Part shown: piece by piece, positions 35,129 to 44,423 of the stretch | How the letters are laid out: each line of letters begins with the position of its first letter | Numbering within the stretch: position 1 is the first letter of the stretch | Origin: an uncultured Lachnospiraceae bacterium | GTDB lineage: Bacteria; Bacillota; Clostridia; Lachnospirales; Lachnospiraceae | Length of the DNA stretch: 64,000 nt | NCBI GenBank assembly: GCA_902788035.1 | Contig: CADAIL010000010.1 | Span: 1 to 64,000 of the forward strand | Direction: 5' to 3' | The notes under the pieces: generated by a model | The model's input: only the letters and a program-made list of their open reading frames with translations | Database searches by the model: none | What the model was told of the DNA's origin: nothing | Program-made: the position numbers and the translations under genes

Positions 35129-35557
35129 TTGATCGATCATTGTTCGCCGATTCTTGCAGGCCTGAAAACCGGAAATACGGAGGCAATGGCCAATGCAGTG
35201 GCAGAAGGCGCAAAGGATAAGGGAGCGGATGTTTCTCTTATAGACGCTGCAAGTTTTTCTTCCGACCAGGTGAGCGCATATGACGGGATCGCGTTCGGAT
35301 GCCCGGCTATGGGTGACGAGGTCCTTGAGGAGAGCGAATTCGACCCGATGTTCACGGATGTGGAGCAGGCTCTTGCAGGCAAAAAGATTGCTCTGTTCGG
35401 TTCCTACGGATGGGGCGACGGACAGTGGATGCGCGACTGGGAAGATAGGTGCCGGGAAGCCGGAGCAGTGCTTGCGGCGGACAGTGTAATTGCAAATGAT
35501 GCCCCGGGAGACGAGGAGACGGAACTGTGCAAGGGGCTTGGAGCTGCGCTGGCCTGA
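35129..35557 (+). CDS. Flavodoxin with an atypical N-terminus
   Basis: A 142-residue FMN-binding electron carrier. The phosphate loop is TGNTEAMANAV, and the FMN-flanking FGCPAMGDEVLEE and LFGSYGWGDGQWM match short-chain flavodoxins of Clostridia. The usual N-terminal YWSGTGNT reads LAGLKTGNT here, and only a TTG start (35129) lies in frame after a stop, with GGGAGG too far upstream. A local mutation or frameshift near the start is possible. It is cotranscribed with DUF2325. Confidence 0.75.
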   Translation: MIDHCSPILAGLKTGNTEAMANAVAEGAKDKGADVSLIDAASFSSDQVSAYDGIAFGCPAMGDEVLEESEFDPMFTDVEQALAGKKIALFGSYGWGDGQWMRDWEDRCREAGAVLAADSVIANDAPGDEETELCKGLGAALA

Positions 35558-35598
35558 TGATAAGAAGCTAAGGTGACGACTGAAAGTGCAGATAATAA

Positions 35599-35617
35599 TT
35601 AGGATATATAAACCTAA
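35599..35617. promoter_or_regulatory. TTAGG/CCTAA palindrome
   Basis: TTAGG-ATATATAAA-CCTAA, an inverted repeat between the flavodoxin and DUF6110 genes, of the same general type as the site near 34744. Possibly a metalloregulator site. Confidence 0.4.
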
Positions 35618-35664
35618 AGTTGTTGCGACAAACTCATAATCAAAAAACCTGTTTCTCACACACC

Positions 35665-35737
35665 TTGATTTATTCATCAAAAAGACTATAATAAGACATT
35701 AGTTAGGAAGTATAAACTAATGTCTTATTTTTTATTT
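35665..35737 (+). promoter_or_regulatory. Promoter with overlapping palindrome before DUF6110
   Basis: TTGATT (35665-35670), 16 bases, TATAAT (35687-35692). Directly after it AAGACATTAGTT and AACTAATGTCTT form a 12-pair inverted repeat with a ten-base spacer, followed by ATTTTTTATTTT. It may be an operator over the start site or an early terminator/attenuator. Confidence 0.65.
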
Positions 35738-35778
35738 TCTGATTAGAATTAACTAATTTATGTAAGGAGGAGCATTAT

Positions 35779-36078
35779 ATGTCTATCGGAGGAAAAGTTG
35801 CATGGTTTATCGGCGGAGCACTTTTCGGATCTGCAGGTCTGAGAGTTCTGTCCGGCAGGGACGCAAAAAAGGTTTATACACATGCCACGGCGGCGACGCT
35901 TCGCTGTAAGGATGAGGTGATGAAGCACGTGGAACTCGTCCAGGAGGGCTGCTCGGATATTTTTGAGGACGCTAAACAGATAAACGAGAAGCGGAGAAAG
36001 GAAGAAGAGGCAGAATACATCGACGATTTCGTGAAGACGGATGAAACTGAATTTGCAGAAGAGAGCATCGAGAAATGA
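35779..36078 (+). CDS. DUF6110-type small membrane-associated protein
   Basis: A 99-residue protein with an N-terminal hydrophobic Gly-rich segment (KVAWFIGGALFGSAGLRVL), then CKDEVMKHVELVQEG and an acidic tail. This matches small proteins that regularly precede HMA-type P-type ATPases in Clostridia (DUF6110). Its stop overlaps the ATPase start as ATGA. It may be an accessory or regulatory subunit of the pump; function is unknown. Confidence 0.75.
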   Translation: MSIGGKVAWFIGGALFGSAGLRVLSGRDAKKVYTHATAATLRCKDEVMKHVELVQEGCSDIFEDAKQINEKRRKEEEAEYIDDFVKTDETEFAEESIEK

Positions 36079-38207
36079 GATTTCGAATCTTACATGATAT
36101 TCCCGGCAGAATGCGTCTTCGGGCAGATGTTCGCTCGATGAGCACAGAGCAGGCGGACATTCTTGAGGCGTGGATCAAAATATTGCCGGGAGTTGACCGG
36201 GTAACGGTTCATGAACGGACGCGCAGCGTAACAGTGGCTTATCATGGGGACCGCAGGAAGCTTTGCGGATCACTTGCTTCTTTTACTTATGAGAGCGCGG
36301 AAAAGTCTCTGGGACCGCAGCCGTCCGGAAGCCGGTTAATGAACCGGGAGTACAAGGAAAAGCTGGTCTTCCTTGTTGTCAGACACTTCGCAAGGCGTTT
36401 CCTGCTGCCAAATCCGCTTCGGCGCGTGCTTGCAGTTTGCAGGACATGTCCGAGAATAATTAAAGGCATAAAAGCTGCTGCGGCCGGTCACCTTACGGTG
36501 GAGGTGCTTGACGGAATCGCCATCGGAACGTCGCTTGTCACGGGAGACTATACAACTGCCGGATCAGTCAATTTTCTGCTGAGTGTTGGCGAAATACTTG
36601 ACGAATGGACACACAAGAAGTCTGTCGATGACCTGGCACGGAGTATGTCCCTGCAGGTGGATCGGGTATGGAAACTCGGAGAAAACGATACTCCGGAGAT
36701 GACTCCGCTTGGCGTCATTGTTCCGGGAGACCGGATCGTCGTCCATACGGGGCACGTACTGCCGCTTGACGGAATTATTGAGCGCGGGGATGTTATGCTG
36801 AATCAGGCATCGCTGACCGGAGAGAGTGTACCCGTCGCGAAGCATCCCGGGGCGGCGGTATATGCGGGGTCTGTTCTCGAAGAGGGCAGCTGCGTGGTAC
36901 GCGTTACGCATGCGACCGGGGAGAACCGGTACGACCGGATCGTCCGTATGATTGAGGAGTCGGAACGTCTTAAGTCCGGGGTGGAGAACAGAGCGGGCCA
37001 CCTGGCTGACAGCCTTGTTCCCTGGTGCCTCGGAGGCAGTATTCTCACTTATCTTCTGACGGGGAACACCACCAGGGCGGTGTCTGTTCTCATGGTGGAC
37101 TTTTCCTGCGCGCTGAAGCTTTCCATGCCGCTGAGCGTTCTTTCTGCCATGCGTGAGGCAGGCGGCCACCATATCACTGTAAAAGGCGGACGCTTCATGG
37201 AGAAAATCAGCGAGGCGGATACCGTGATTTTCGACAAGACCGGTACACTCACGAAGGCCTGTCCGACTGTTGCAGAGGTGATACCTTTTAACGGGGAAGA
37301 CGCGCGTGAGATGCTTCGCATGGCAGCCTGCCTTGAAGAACATTTTCCGCATTCTGTAGCAAATGCGGTCGTAAAGGCAGCTAAAGAGCAGGGGCTTTCC
37401 CACCGCGAGATGCACAGTGAAGTAGAGTATGTTGTCGCCCATGGGATAGCGACAAGAATTAACGGAAGGCGGGCTGTCATAGGCAGTTCTCATTTTGTTT
37501 TTGAAGATGAAGGTGTGCTTATCCGGCCTGAAGATCAGGAGAGGTTCCAATCTCTTTCGGAATCCGTTTCCTGGCTTTATTTCGGAATCGGAGGTGTTCT
37601 CTGCGCGGCAATCGGTATTTCTGATCCTCTGAGACCGGAAGCCCGGAATATCATGGAAGCCCTCCGGAGGGAAGGAATTGCGAAGACGGTCATGCTGACG
37701 GGGGACAACAGGAGAGTCGCCGGCGCTATTTCTGCAGATCTTGCTCTCGATGACTACAGAGCGGAGGTTCTTCCGGAAGACAAGGCAGCCTATATTCGCA
37801 GGGAGCATGAGGCGGGAAGAACAGTGATCATGGTCGGTGACGGGATCAACGATACCCCCGCCCTCTCACTGTCAGATGTAGGGGTCGCTGTCGGCAGCGG
37901 GGCTGTCATTGCGAGGGAGGTTGCGGACGTTACGATAGAGACGGAAGACATACGCGAACTCGTGTGGCTGAAGCGGCTCAGTGATGCCCTGATGGGGAGA
38001 ATTCACCGCAACTACCGCTTTGTCATGGGATTTAACGGTACGCTGATCGCGCTTGGGGCGCTCGGGTTAATCACACCCGCAGCCAGTGCCTTCCTTCATA
38101 ACTCATCTACTATACTGCTCAGTATGAACTGCCTTACAGCGCTTTTGGAGAAAGAAAGTGCTATAATTGATGACAACACACTGTCTTCAGAGAGGAACTA
38201 CAGGTGA
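36075..38207 (+). CDS. P1B-type metal ATPase with SCA metal motif
   Basis: A 710-residue pump. The N-terminal domain (RILHDIPGRMRLRAD) is the HMA_2 type without CxxC. TGES, DKTGT, an HP-like FPHS and GDGINDTPA show a competent P-type ATPase. The transport-helix motif is FSCALKLSMP rather than CPC, and the last helices carry FLHNSSTILLSMN, a pattern seen in mycobacterial CtpC-like pumps linked to manganese. So Mn or Fe is more likely than Cu or Zn, but this is inference. It overlaps its neighbours on both sides (ATGA, GTGA). Confidence 0.85.
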   Translation: MRFRILHDIPGRMRLRADVRSMSTEQADILEAWIKILPGVDRVTVHERTRSVTVAYHGDRRKLCGSLASFTYESAEKSLGPQPSGSRLMNREYKEKLVFLVVRHFARRFLLPNPLRRVLAVCRTCPRIIKGIKAAAAGHLTVEVLDGIAIGTSLVTGDYTTAGSVNFLLSVGEILDEWTHKKSVDDLARSMSLQVDRVWKLGENDTPEMTPLGVIVPGDRIVVHTGHVLPLDGIIERGDVMLNQASLTGESVPVAKHPGAAVYAGSVLEEGSCVVRVTHATGENRYDRIVRMIEESERLKSGVENRAGHLADSLVPWCLGGSILTYLLTGNTTRAVSVLMVDFSCALKLSMPLSVLSAMREAGGHHITVKGGRFMEKISEADTVIFDKTGTLTKACPTVAEVIPFNGEDAREMLRMAACLEEHFPHSVANAVVKAAKEQGLSHREMHSEVEYVVAHGIATRINGRRAVIGSSHFVFEDEGVLIRPEDQERFQSLSESVSWLYFGIGGVLCAAIGISDPLRPEARNIMEALRREGIAKTVMLTGDNRRVAGAISADLALDDYRAEVLPEDKAAYIRREHEAGRTVIMVGDGINDTPALSLSDVGVAVGSGAVIAREVADVTIETEDIRELVWLKRLSDALMGRIHRNYRFVMGFNGTLIALGALGLITPAASAFLHNSSTILLSMNCLTALLEKESAIIDDNTLSSERNYR

Positions 38208-38965
38208 AAACAGAAAAACAATACAAGGACCTGACGATCCGGGAATTTACAAAAGCGGCGGATATTTATGAGAGCAGCCATGCCGGTATCTACGAGATGT
38301 GCAAAGATGATTATCCATACATTTCGGGTGAACTTACGAAGGAGGATTACACAGACCTTCTGGACTGCGGCTGCGGGACCGGCCCGATGATTTCTCTGCT
38401 CTACGAGGAGGATCCGACCAGGCATTATACGGGAATCGACATCACACCGCGCATGATCGAGGTCGCCAGGGCCAAAAACCTGCCCGGCGTCACGTGGGTG
38501 GTCGGTGATTGTGAGAATCTGCCGTTCGACGATAATGCGTTTGATGCCGTCATTTGCTCCAACAGCTTTCACCACTATCCGAATCCTCAGAAGTTTTTTG
38601 ACAGTGTCCAGCGCGTTCTGCGGCCGGGCGGCAGGCTGATCCTGCAGGATTATACGGCTCCGGGACCTGTTCTGTGGCTCATGAATCATACGGAGATGCC
38701 GCTGGCCAATCTGATCGGTCACGGGGATGTCGGTGCCTATTCGCTGGATGAGGTGAGAGGATTTTGCGGAAAATCCGGACTGCGGGTCGAGAAGCTGGAA
38801 CGGGGAAAGAAATTCCGGCTGCACCTGGTGGCCAGAAAGGGGCCGGTGCCGGAACCTCAGAGAAACGACAGTCTGACCAGAAAAGAGCAGATCAAAAATG
38901 CGTATAAGCTGACCGGGAGCAAATCGGGTTTCTATTTTAGACAGACAGAATGCAGCCCGCAATGA
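38204..38965 (+). CDS. Class I SAM-dependent methyltransferase
   Basis: A 253-residue methyltransferase. LDCGCGTGPM is motif I, YTGIDITPRMIEVAR motif II, NLPFDDNAFDAVICSNSFHHYPNP motif IV and VLRPGGRLILQDY motif VI, the Methyltransf_11 arrangement. The GTG start overlaps the ATPase stop by four bases, so it is made with the pump. Its substrate is unknown; the C-terminal 40 residues are basic. Confidence 0.83.
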   Translation: MKTEKQYKDLTIREFTKAADIYESSHAGIYEMCKDDYPYISGELTKEDYTDLLDCGCGTGPMISLLYEEDPTRHYTGIDITPRMIEVARAKNLPGVTWVVGDCENLPFDDNAFDAVICSNSFHHYPNPQKFFDSVQRVLRPGGRLILQDYTAPGPVLWLMNHTEMPLANLIGHGDVGAYSLDEVRGFCGKSGLRVEKLERGKKFRLHLVARKGPVPEPQRNDSLTRKEQIKNAYKLTGSKSGFYFRQTECSPQ

Positions 38966-39019
38966 TGAAGGCGCTCCTGATGTAAATCAGAGATACGAGA
39001 CTTGAAATAAGGGGGAATT

Positions 39020-39679
39020 ATGGCAAACGATACAAAAGAAAGAATACTCGCAGCCGCGCTCGAGATGTTTTCTCAAAAGGGCTATGCAGGTACAAATATC
39101 CGTGAACTCACCGCATCCCTCGGACTTGTCAAGTCCGGGGTGTACAAGCATTTTGAGAGCAAGGAGGCAATCTGGAACGCCGTGCTCGACCAGATGATCA
39201 CCTACTACGGAGAGCACTTCGGCTCAGCCGAGAACCTTCCTCCCGTGCCGGATTCGCTTGAGGAACTGGTGCAGATGACAATGCGGATGGTAAATTACAC
39301 CGTACACGATGAAAAAATTGTGATGACCCGAAAAGTACTCACAATAGAGCAGTTCCGCGATGAGCGCGCGCGGGAACTTGCGACAAAGCATTTTCTTACC
39401 GGCCTCACAGATATGTTCACATACATTTTCGCCGGCATGATGGAGAAGGGGCTGCTAAGGAGAGACGACCCGGGAATGATTGCATTTGCATACACCGCGC
39501 CGATCTCTGCCCTCATTCATCTGTGTGACCGGGAACCGGAGAAGACAGACGAGGCAATCGCGAAGATTGAAGCCTTCAGCAGGCATTTTGTGAAAACATA
39601 CGGAGATCGTGCTTATGCGGCAGGAGCTGGACCGGGTTCAGTGATTTGCCATGTAGACAGATGCATGAGCCGGATGTAA
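39020..39679 (+). CDS. TetR/AcrR-family repressor
   Basis: A 219-residue regulator with the N-terminal TetR helix-turn-helix (KERILAAALEMFSQKGYAG, then LGLVKSGVYKHFESKEAI). The C-terminal ligand domain is unassigned. It follows the methyltransferase by 54 bases on the same strand and closes the metal-ATPase island, so it may control that island. Confidence 0.87.
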   Translation: MANDTKERILAAALEMFSQKGYAGTNIRELTASLGLVKSGVYKHFESKEAIWNAVLDQMITYYGEHFGSAENLPPVPDSLEELVQMTMRMVNYTVHDEKIVMTRKVLTIEQFRDERARELATKHFLTGLTDMFTYIFAGMMEKGLLRRDDPGMIAFAYTAPISALIHLCDREPEKTDEAIAKIEAFSRHFVKTYGDRAYAAGAGPGSVICHVDRCMSRM

Positions 39680-39734
39680 AGTAAATGCAGGTAAACGAAA
39701 GTAATCAAAAGAAAATTATAACAAAGAGTAAAAG

Positions 39735-41036
39735 ATGAATATATATCTCATCGGTGCCGGCTGCGGAAGCATGGGCACCCAGACGCTGGAAGCAACTGAA
39801 AAACTGGAGGCTTGTGATCTCATTATCGGAGCGAGGCGCCTCGTGGAAGGTCTGCCGGAGCGATATGAGGGCAAATGCATATCCGCCCACAAACCTGACA
39901 TCATCGCGCAGATTCTTAGGAACGCTGAAAAGACCGGTGCTGATTGTGAGGTACGGATTGGTGATGGCGGTGAGACATGGAGCGATGACGACGGTGAGGC
40001 ATGGAGCGATGACGGCGCAAAAGAAAAATGCGTCGTGCTTCTGCTGAGCGGAGACAGCGGTTTTTATTCAGGTACTGCTCGGCTCCTTAGGATGATCGAT
40101 GAGCTGAGGGCGGAGTATCCGGACAGAAAATATGAGACAGAAATTCTGCCGGGGATCTCATCCCTGCAGTATTTTGCGGCAAAAATCGGGAGGCCGTGGC
40201 AGGATTTTCGCCTGGTCTCCGCACACGGGCATGACTGCGACGCGGTGTATGAGGTCATGCAGGGAAAGGATGTATTTTTCCTGACAGGGGGGAAATATAC
40301 GCCGGCTCAAATCGCGGAGGACCTGTGCCGGGCAGAACTCGGAAGTCTCTCCATGATTGTAGGCGAAAACCTCTCTTATGGAGATGCGGAAAAGATTTCC
40401 CGGGGGAAGGCGGAGGAGTTTGCGGGGAGGACATTTGCACAGATGTCCGTCGTGCTTTGTGAAGCTGCGCCTTGCTATGAGGGTCCGCGGTATGGCATTT
40501 CGGATGACGCGTTTATCCGAGGCAGCGTGCCGATGACCAAGATGGAAGTGCGCGCTGTTCTGCTCGCGAAAATGGGTACCCGACCGGGAGACATCGTATG
40601 GGATGTCGGAGCGGGAACGGGCAGTGTGAGCGTGGAGCTCTCGCGCACGGCTAGACGGGTGCACGCGATTGAGTGTCTCCCCGAGGCATGCGAGCTGATC
40701 AGGAAAAACCGGGAGAAGTTTTGCGCATGGAATATCGAGGTGGTAAGTGGGATGGCACCGGAGGCGCTCGAACATCTTCCTGCTCCGGATCGGATTTTTA
40801 TCGGCGGGAGCCGCGGAAATCTTGAAGAGATCATCCGGGCGGCAGTGATGAAAAATCCGGATGTTAGGATCTGCCTGACGGCTGTTACGCTGGAGACGCT
40901 CACGGAGGCCGGACGAGTTCTTTCCTCCCTCGGACGCGAGGCGGACATATCCCTGATTTCTGTGAGCCGCGCGGAGGCGGTCGGAAGCGTTCATATGATG
41001 AAGGCCATGAATCCGGTGTATGTGATCTGCGGGTGA
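39735..41036 (+). CDS. cbiET: Precorrin-6Y methyltransferase/decarboxylase CbiE-CbiT fusion
   Basis: A 433-residue fusion (CobL type). The CbiE half (1 to about 235) opens YLIGAGCGSMGTQTLEA and includes LLSGDSGFYSG and LPGISSLQYFAAKIG. The CbiT half (about 255-433) has WDVGAGTGSVSVEL and IFIGGSRG. Together they methylate C5 and C15 and decarboxylate. An eight-residue tandem repeat (GETWSDDD/GEAWSDDG, about 77-92) is inserted in the CbiE part. Confidence 0.92.
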   Translation: MNIYLIGAGCGSMGTQTLEATEKLEACDLIIGARRLVEGLPERYEGKCISAHKPDIIAQILRNAEKTGADCEVRIGDGGETWSDDDGEAWSDDGAKEKCVVLLLSGDSGFYSGTARLLRMIDELRAEYPDRKYETEILPGISSLQYFAAKIGRPWQDFRLVSAHGHDCDAVYEVMQGKDVFFLTGGKYTPAQIAEDLCRAELGSLSMIVGENLSYGDAEKISRGKAEEFAGRTFAQMSVVLCEAAPCYEGPRYGISDDAFIRGSVPMTKMEVRAVLLAKMGTRPGDIVWDVGAGTGSVSVELSRTARRVHAIECLPEACELIRKNREKFCAWNIEVVSGMAPEALEHLPAPDRIFIGGSRGNLEEIIRAAVMKNPDVRICLTAVTLETLTEAGRVLSSLGREADISLISVSRAEAVGSVHMMKAMNPVYVICG

Positions 41037-41039
41037 GAT

Positions 41040-42740
41040 ATGGCGGTGATGCGTTCTTCAGTTTCCGGCAGGAAAAGATCTGGATTATCAACGGGTGTAA
41101 AAATGCGTAGTGTTATGATTGCCGCCATGGGAAGCGGGAGCGGAAAGACAATCGTCACCGCGGGTCTTCTCATGGCCTTAAATAAACGAAATATTGCGGT
41201 GAGGTCTTTCAAATGCGGTCCCGACTACATCGATCCCATGTTCCACACTCGGGTCCTTGGTGTGCCGTGCCGCAATCTGGATCTGTTCCTTATGGGAGAG
41301 AGGGGCGTTCTGCTGGAACTCTCCGGAAAAGAAGGCTCAGATATCCTTCAGGAAACATCAGGAGGTAGGGATGAATTCTCTTCCGATGTACTAAAAAGGA
41401 ATCAGGAGTCGGCCATGCAGGAGTCAGAGAGCTCTTCGGGTATTGGCAAAGCAGAACAGCCCTTGGCGGTAATCGAGGGCGTGATGGGCTTCTATGACGG
41501 CATCGGCGGGACAACGGAGGCCAGCGCCTACGATATCGCAAGGCTGCTCGGCACACCTGTCATTCTGGTCGTAAAGCCTCGCGGGCAGAGTGCCACGCTG
41601 GCTGCCGAGATCTGCGGGCTTATGAATTTCCGGCCGGAGAATCACATCGCCGGAGTTATTCTGAATGAGTGCAGCGCAGCTCTTTCTGACCATTTGCGGT
41701 CAATCATTGAGAGGGAGTGCGGGATTCCGGTCTTCGGATATCTGCCGAAAATGGAAGAAGCTAAGGTGGAAAGCCGCCACCTCGGACTTTTGATGGCGGA
41801 TGAGATCCCCGAATTCAGAGACAGGTTCGAAGCTATCGCGGCACGTATGGAGGAGACGGTGGAAATTGACCGGATTCTTGCGTGTATGGATTTTGCGGAA
41901 AGCGTGACAGATCAGGAAAATGTACTCGGTGAGGAAATAGACCGGATAAAGATGCATGGTGCGGATGTGACTTCTGAAAGTCTGGCAGGGAATGTAGCTG
42001 TGTCTGTCACAGATGAGACGGAAGAGCAAAGATTAGGGGCAGTAATACTGAACGCAAACGAGATCGAATTCAAAGACAGTGAGAGTAATATTTCCCGGAG
42101 AATATGCCGCATCGCCGTCGCCCGCGATGAAGCATTTTCCTTCTACTATGCCTCATCTCTCGACGCGCTGCGCCGGGCAGGCGCAGAGCTCTTACCCTTC
42201 AGCCCGCTGCATGACCACTGTCTGCCCGCGGATGTCAGCGGACTCTATCTCGGAGGAGGCTATCCCGAAAACTATGTGAAGGAACTTTCCGCCAACAGGG
42301 AGATGCTGCGCGATATACGTGAAGCAATAGAGAAAGGCCTGCCGACAGTGGCGGAGTGCGGGGGATTTATGTATTTGCAGGAAAAACTGGAGGGATCAGA
42401 TGGAAACGTCTATCCGATGGTCGGTGCGCTGACCGGTAAGGCGGCACGGACGCCGCGCTTAGTCCGGTTCGGCTACGTGACTCTGACTGCGGAGGCGGAC
42501 AGCTTGCTGTTTCGGGCAGGCGAGCCGGTTCCCGCCCATGAGTTCCACCACTGGGACAGCACTGAGTGCGGGGACGCCCTCACAGCCCGCAAGTATGATG
42601 GCAGAAATTGGAAATGCGGCGTGGTGAACGATCGCTTGTATGCGGGGTATCCGCACCTTGAGCTTGGCGGGGACGCGCCACTGGCGGAGCGGTTCGTGCG
42701 AGCGTGCCGGGAGTATGCCGCAATAGAGTGCGGTTTGTGA
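41040..42740 (+). CDS. cbiA: Cobyrinate a,c-diamide synthase CbiA
   Basis: A 566-residue enzyme that amidates the a and c side chains with glutamine and ATP. AAMGSGSGKTIVTAGLL is the P-loop, FKCGPDYIDPMFH and EGVMGFYDGIGG follow, and the C-terminal glutaminase has LYLGGGYPENY and AECGGFMYL with its catalytic Cys. It is about 100 residues longer than usual, owing to hydrophilic inserts near 90-140 and 285-340. The start may instead be ATG 41103, nearer the P-loop. Confidence 0.9.
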   Translation: MAVMRSSVSGRKRSGLSTGVKMRSVMIAAMGSGSGKTIVTAGLLMALNKRNIAVRSFKCGPDYIDPMFHTRVLGVPCRNLDLFLMGERGVLLELSGKEGSDILQETSGGRDEFSSDVLKRNQESAMQESESSSGIGKAEQPLAVIEGVMGFYDGIGGTTEASAYDIARLLGTPVILVVKPRGQSATLAAEICGLMNFRPENHIAGVILNECSAALSDHLRSIIERECGIPVFGYLPKMEEAKVESRHLGLLMADEIPEFRDRFEAIAARMEETVEIDRILACMDFAESVTDQENVLGEEIDRIKMHGADVTSESLAGNVAVSVTDETEEQRLGAVILNANEIEFKDSESNISRRICRIAVARDEAFSFYYASSLDALRRAGAELLPFSPLHDHCLPADVSGLYLGGGYPENYVKELSANREMLRDIREAIEKGLPTVAECGGFMYLQEKLEGSDGNVYPMVGALTGKAARTPRLVRFGYVTLTAEADSLLFRAGEPVPAHEFHHWDSTECGDALTARKYDGRNWKCGVVNDRLYAGYPHLELGGDAPLAERFVRACREYAAIECGL

Positions 42741-42869
42741 GTTTGCTGTGGCCTGCGCTGCGTTTTTCGCGCGCTGTGGGCGCCAGCGTACCTACGCATG
42801 CCAGAGTTTGTGTTGCAATGCACCGGTAGAACAGTGTGCAACTGAGATATGGGGAAGGTATAAGGATTA

Positions 42870-43838
42870 GTGGTAAATCTTGTGATTGGAGCCGCAGCGA
42901 GCGGCAAGAGCGAATATGCAGAGGACATCGTGATGTCCCTGCCCGGAGAGAAAATCTATATAGCGACTATGGAGCCCTTCGGCGCAGAGGCAGAGGAGCG
43001 GATCGCAAGACACAGAGCCCTTCGCGCAGGAAAGGGCTTCTCTACAGTCGAGAGGCCGCGAAACCTCATCAATCTGACCCCGGAAGCGGATTGGAACGTG
43101 CTGATCGAGGATCTGCCCAATCTTGCGGCTAATGAATTATTCAGCCCCGAGGGCGGCGGAGCGGATGCTGTGCTTTCCGGGGTGGATAGGATTTGCAAGA
43201 TTGTGTCCAGCGTGACGATCGTGACTGGAGACATTTTCTCGGACGGCGCAGAGTATGATGTCGGGACGCGGGAGTATATGGAGATGCTTGCGGACCTGCA
43301 TATGAGAATTGCGGCGAAGGCGGACAATGTTGTTGAGGTCGTCTGCGGAATACCGTGCGCGGTGAAGGGAGAGCTGCCGGTGAATATTGTTAATTATGAG
43401 ACTGCGGCGCCTGAGGTTGCAAATTGTGCAGAAGTAAATGTGAAAGAAATGATTGCTCAGGACAGACTGCATGTATATGTGACGGGTTCCATGGCTTCCG
43501 GAAAGAGAGAATATGTGCTGAATACGTTGGGAATACCGGAGACTGAGGCTGCTTTCGAAGTGCAGGAGCTCCTTCGGGAGAAAATTGATCCGGAAGTGCA
43601 GGAGCTTCTTCGGGAGAAGCCCAATATGGACGTGGCTGCACTGGCTGAAAAACTATCCGGCTATCAGGCGATTACGCAGACGGAAGTGGGCGCAGGTGTG
43701 ATTCCGCTGTCCGCATCGGACCGTGAATGGCGGGAGAGGACTGGCCGGCTTGCATGCCTTTTGGCATCGCGGGCGGATATCGTGGTCCGTATGGTGTGCG
43801 GGGTGCCGATCATAGTCAGGGATCTCAGCCGTATATAG
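42870..43838 (+). CDS. cobU: CobU-like cobinamide kinase/guanylyltransferase with partial duplication
   Basis: A 322-residue protein. The N-terminal part (1 to about 185) is CobU-like: VIGAAASGKSEYAE P-loop, YIATMEP, RHRALRAGKGFSTVERP, VLIEDLPNLAANE and a terminal ADNVVEVVCGIP. The conserved NEVGxGIVP block is missing there. A second, shorter unit (about 200-322) has its own P-loop (VTGSMASGKREYV) and the missing block as TQTEVGAGVIPLS, then ADIVVRMVCGVP. A 12-residue duplication (EVQELLREK) lies between. The GTG start has GGGGAAGG upstream. Confidence 0.82.
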   Translation: MVNLVIGAAASGKSEYAEDIVMSLPGEKIYIATMEPFGAEAEERIARHRALRAGKGFSTVERPRNLINLTPEADWNVLIEDLPNLAANELFSPEGGGADAVLSGVDRICKIVSSVTIVTGDIFSDGAEYDVGTREYMEMLADLHMRIAAKADNVVEVVCGIPCAVKGELPVNIVNYETAAPEVANCAEVNVKEMIAQDRLHVYVTGSMASGKREYVLNTLGIPETEAAFEVQELLREKIDPEVQELLREKPNMDVAALAEKLSGYQAITQTEVGAGVIPLSASDREWRERTGRLACLLASRADIVVRMVCGVPIIVRDLSRI

Positions 43839-44070
43839 CCGCATATAGAATGCATATGTATTAGCCCCGATTAGCGGTATATCGTATATAAATATAGAGA
43901 AAAATATGATGCTGTTTTTAAGAAGGTGCTTCGAGCTATGCACGGCGCTGCAAGAACTTAGAGGCGTTCCTGATAAGAAAAACAGTCGTAGATCTCCGGT
44001 AAAACAGGAAGAAATAAAAGAAAGATATAAAAGGAAGACTGGCGCGAATCTTGTGCCGGAAAGGAGAAAA

Positions 44071-44250
44071 ATGGCAGCACTTAGAGATATGTTCGATTTT
44101 CAGCGGTTTTCAGGTAATGAGAAACTTTGCAGTATGATCCGTCGCGCGGAGGAGCACAGCGGATCAAGGCTCAGCTTTGATGATCTGGATTTAGTAAACG
44201 CGGCGGGAACACCGGACATACTTCAAAAGAAAAACAGGGATATGCAGTAA
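44071..44250 (+). CDS. Small leader-like peptide, paralogue 1
   Basis: A 59-residue peptide from ATG 44071, with AAGGAG close upstream; a longer in-frame start at 43906 lacks such a site. It reads MAALRDMFDFQRFSGNEKL, then a helical stretch and the segment LSFDDLDLVNAAGTPD near the C-terminus. The Asp-Asp-Leu-x-x-Val-x-Ala-Ala-Gly pattern resembles the end of leader peptides of NHLP or Nif11 type. It is paralogous to the peptide at 44424. Function unknown. Confidence 0.7.
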   Translation: MAALRDMFDFQRFSGNEKLCSMIRRAEEHSGSRLSFDDLDLVNAAGTPDILQKKNRDMQ

Positions 44251-44423
44251 AGCTTTGCACTTTACTTTCGTGGTCAAAACGCATAAAATATAGAAAGAAA
44301 AATTGTACCCCGGCTGTTTTTATTCGTATAAACGATAGAGGGACCAGGCTTACTTCGCAGTAGCCGGAGCCAGAATACTATATGGGGCACGATTTGGTTC
44401 AACTGTGCCGGAAAGGACAAATG

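Noticed and set aside
36564-37808. 414-codon open frame antisense to the metal ATPase
   Set aside because: Opposite conserved P-type ATPase motifs, with no recognisable domain.
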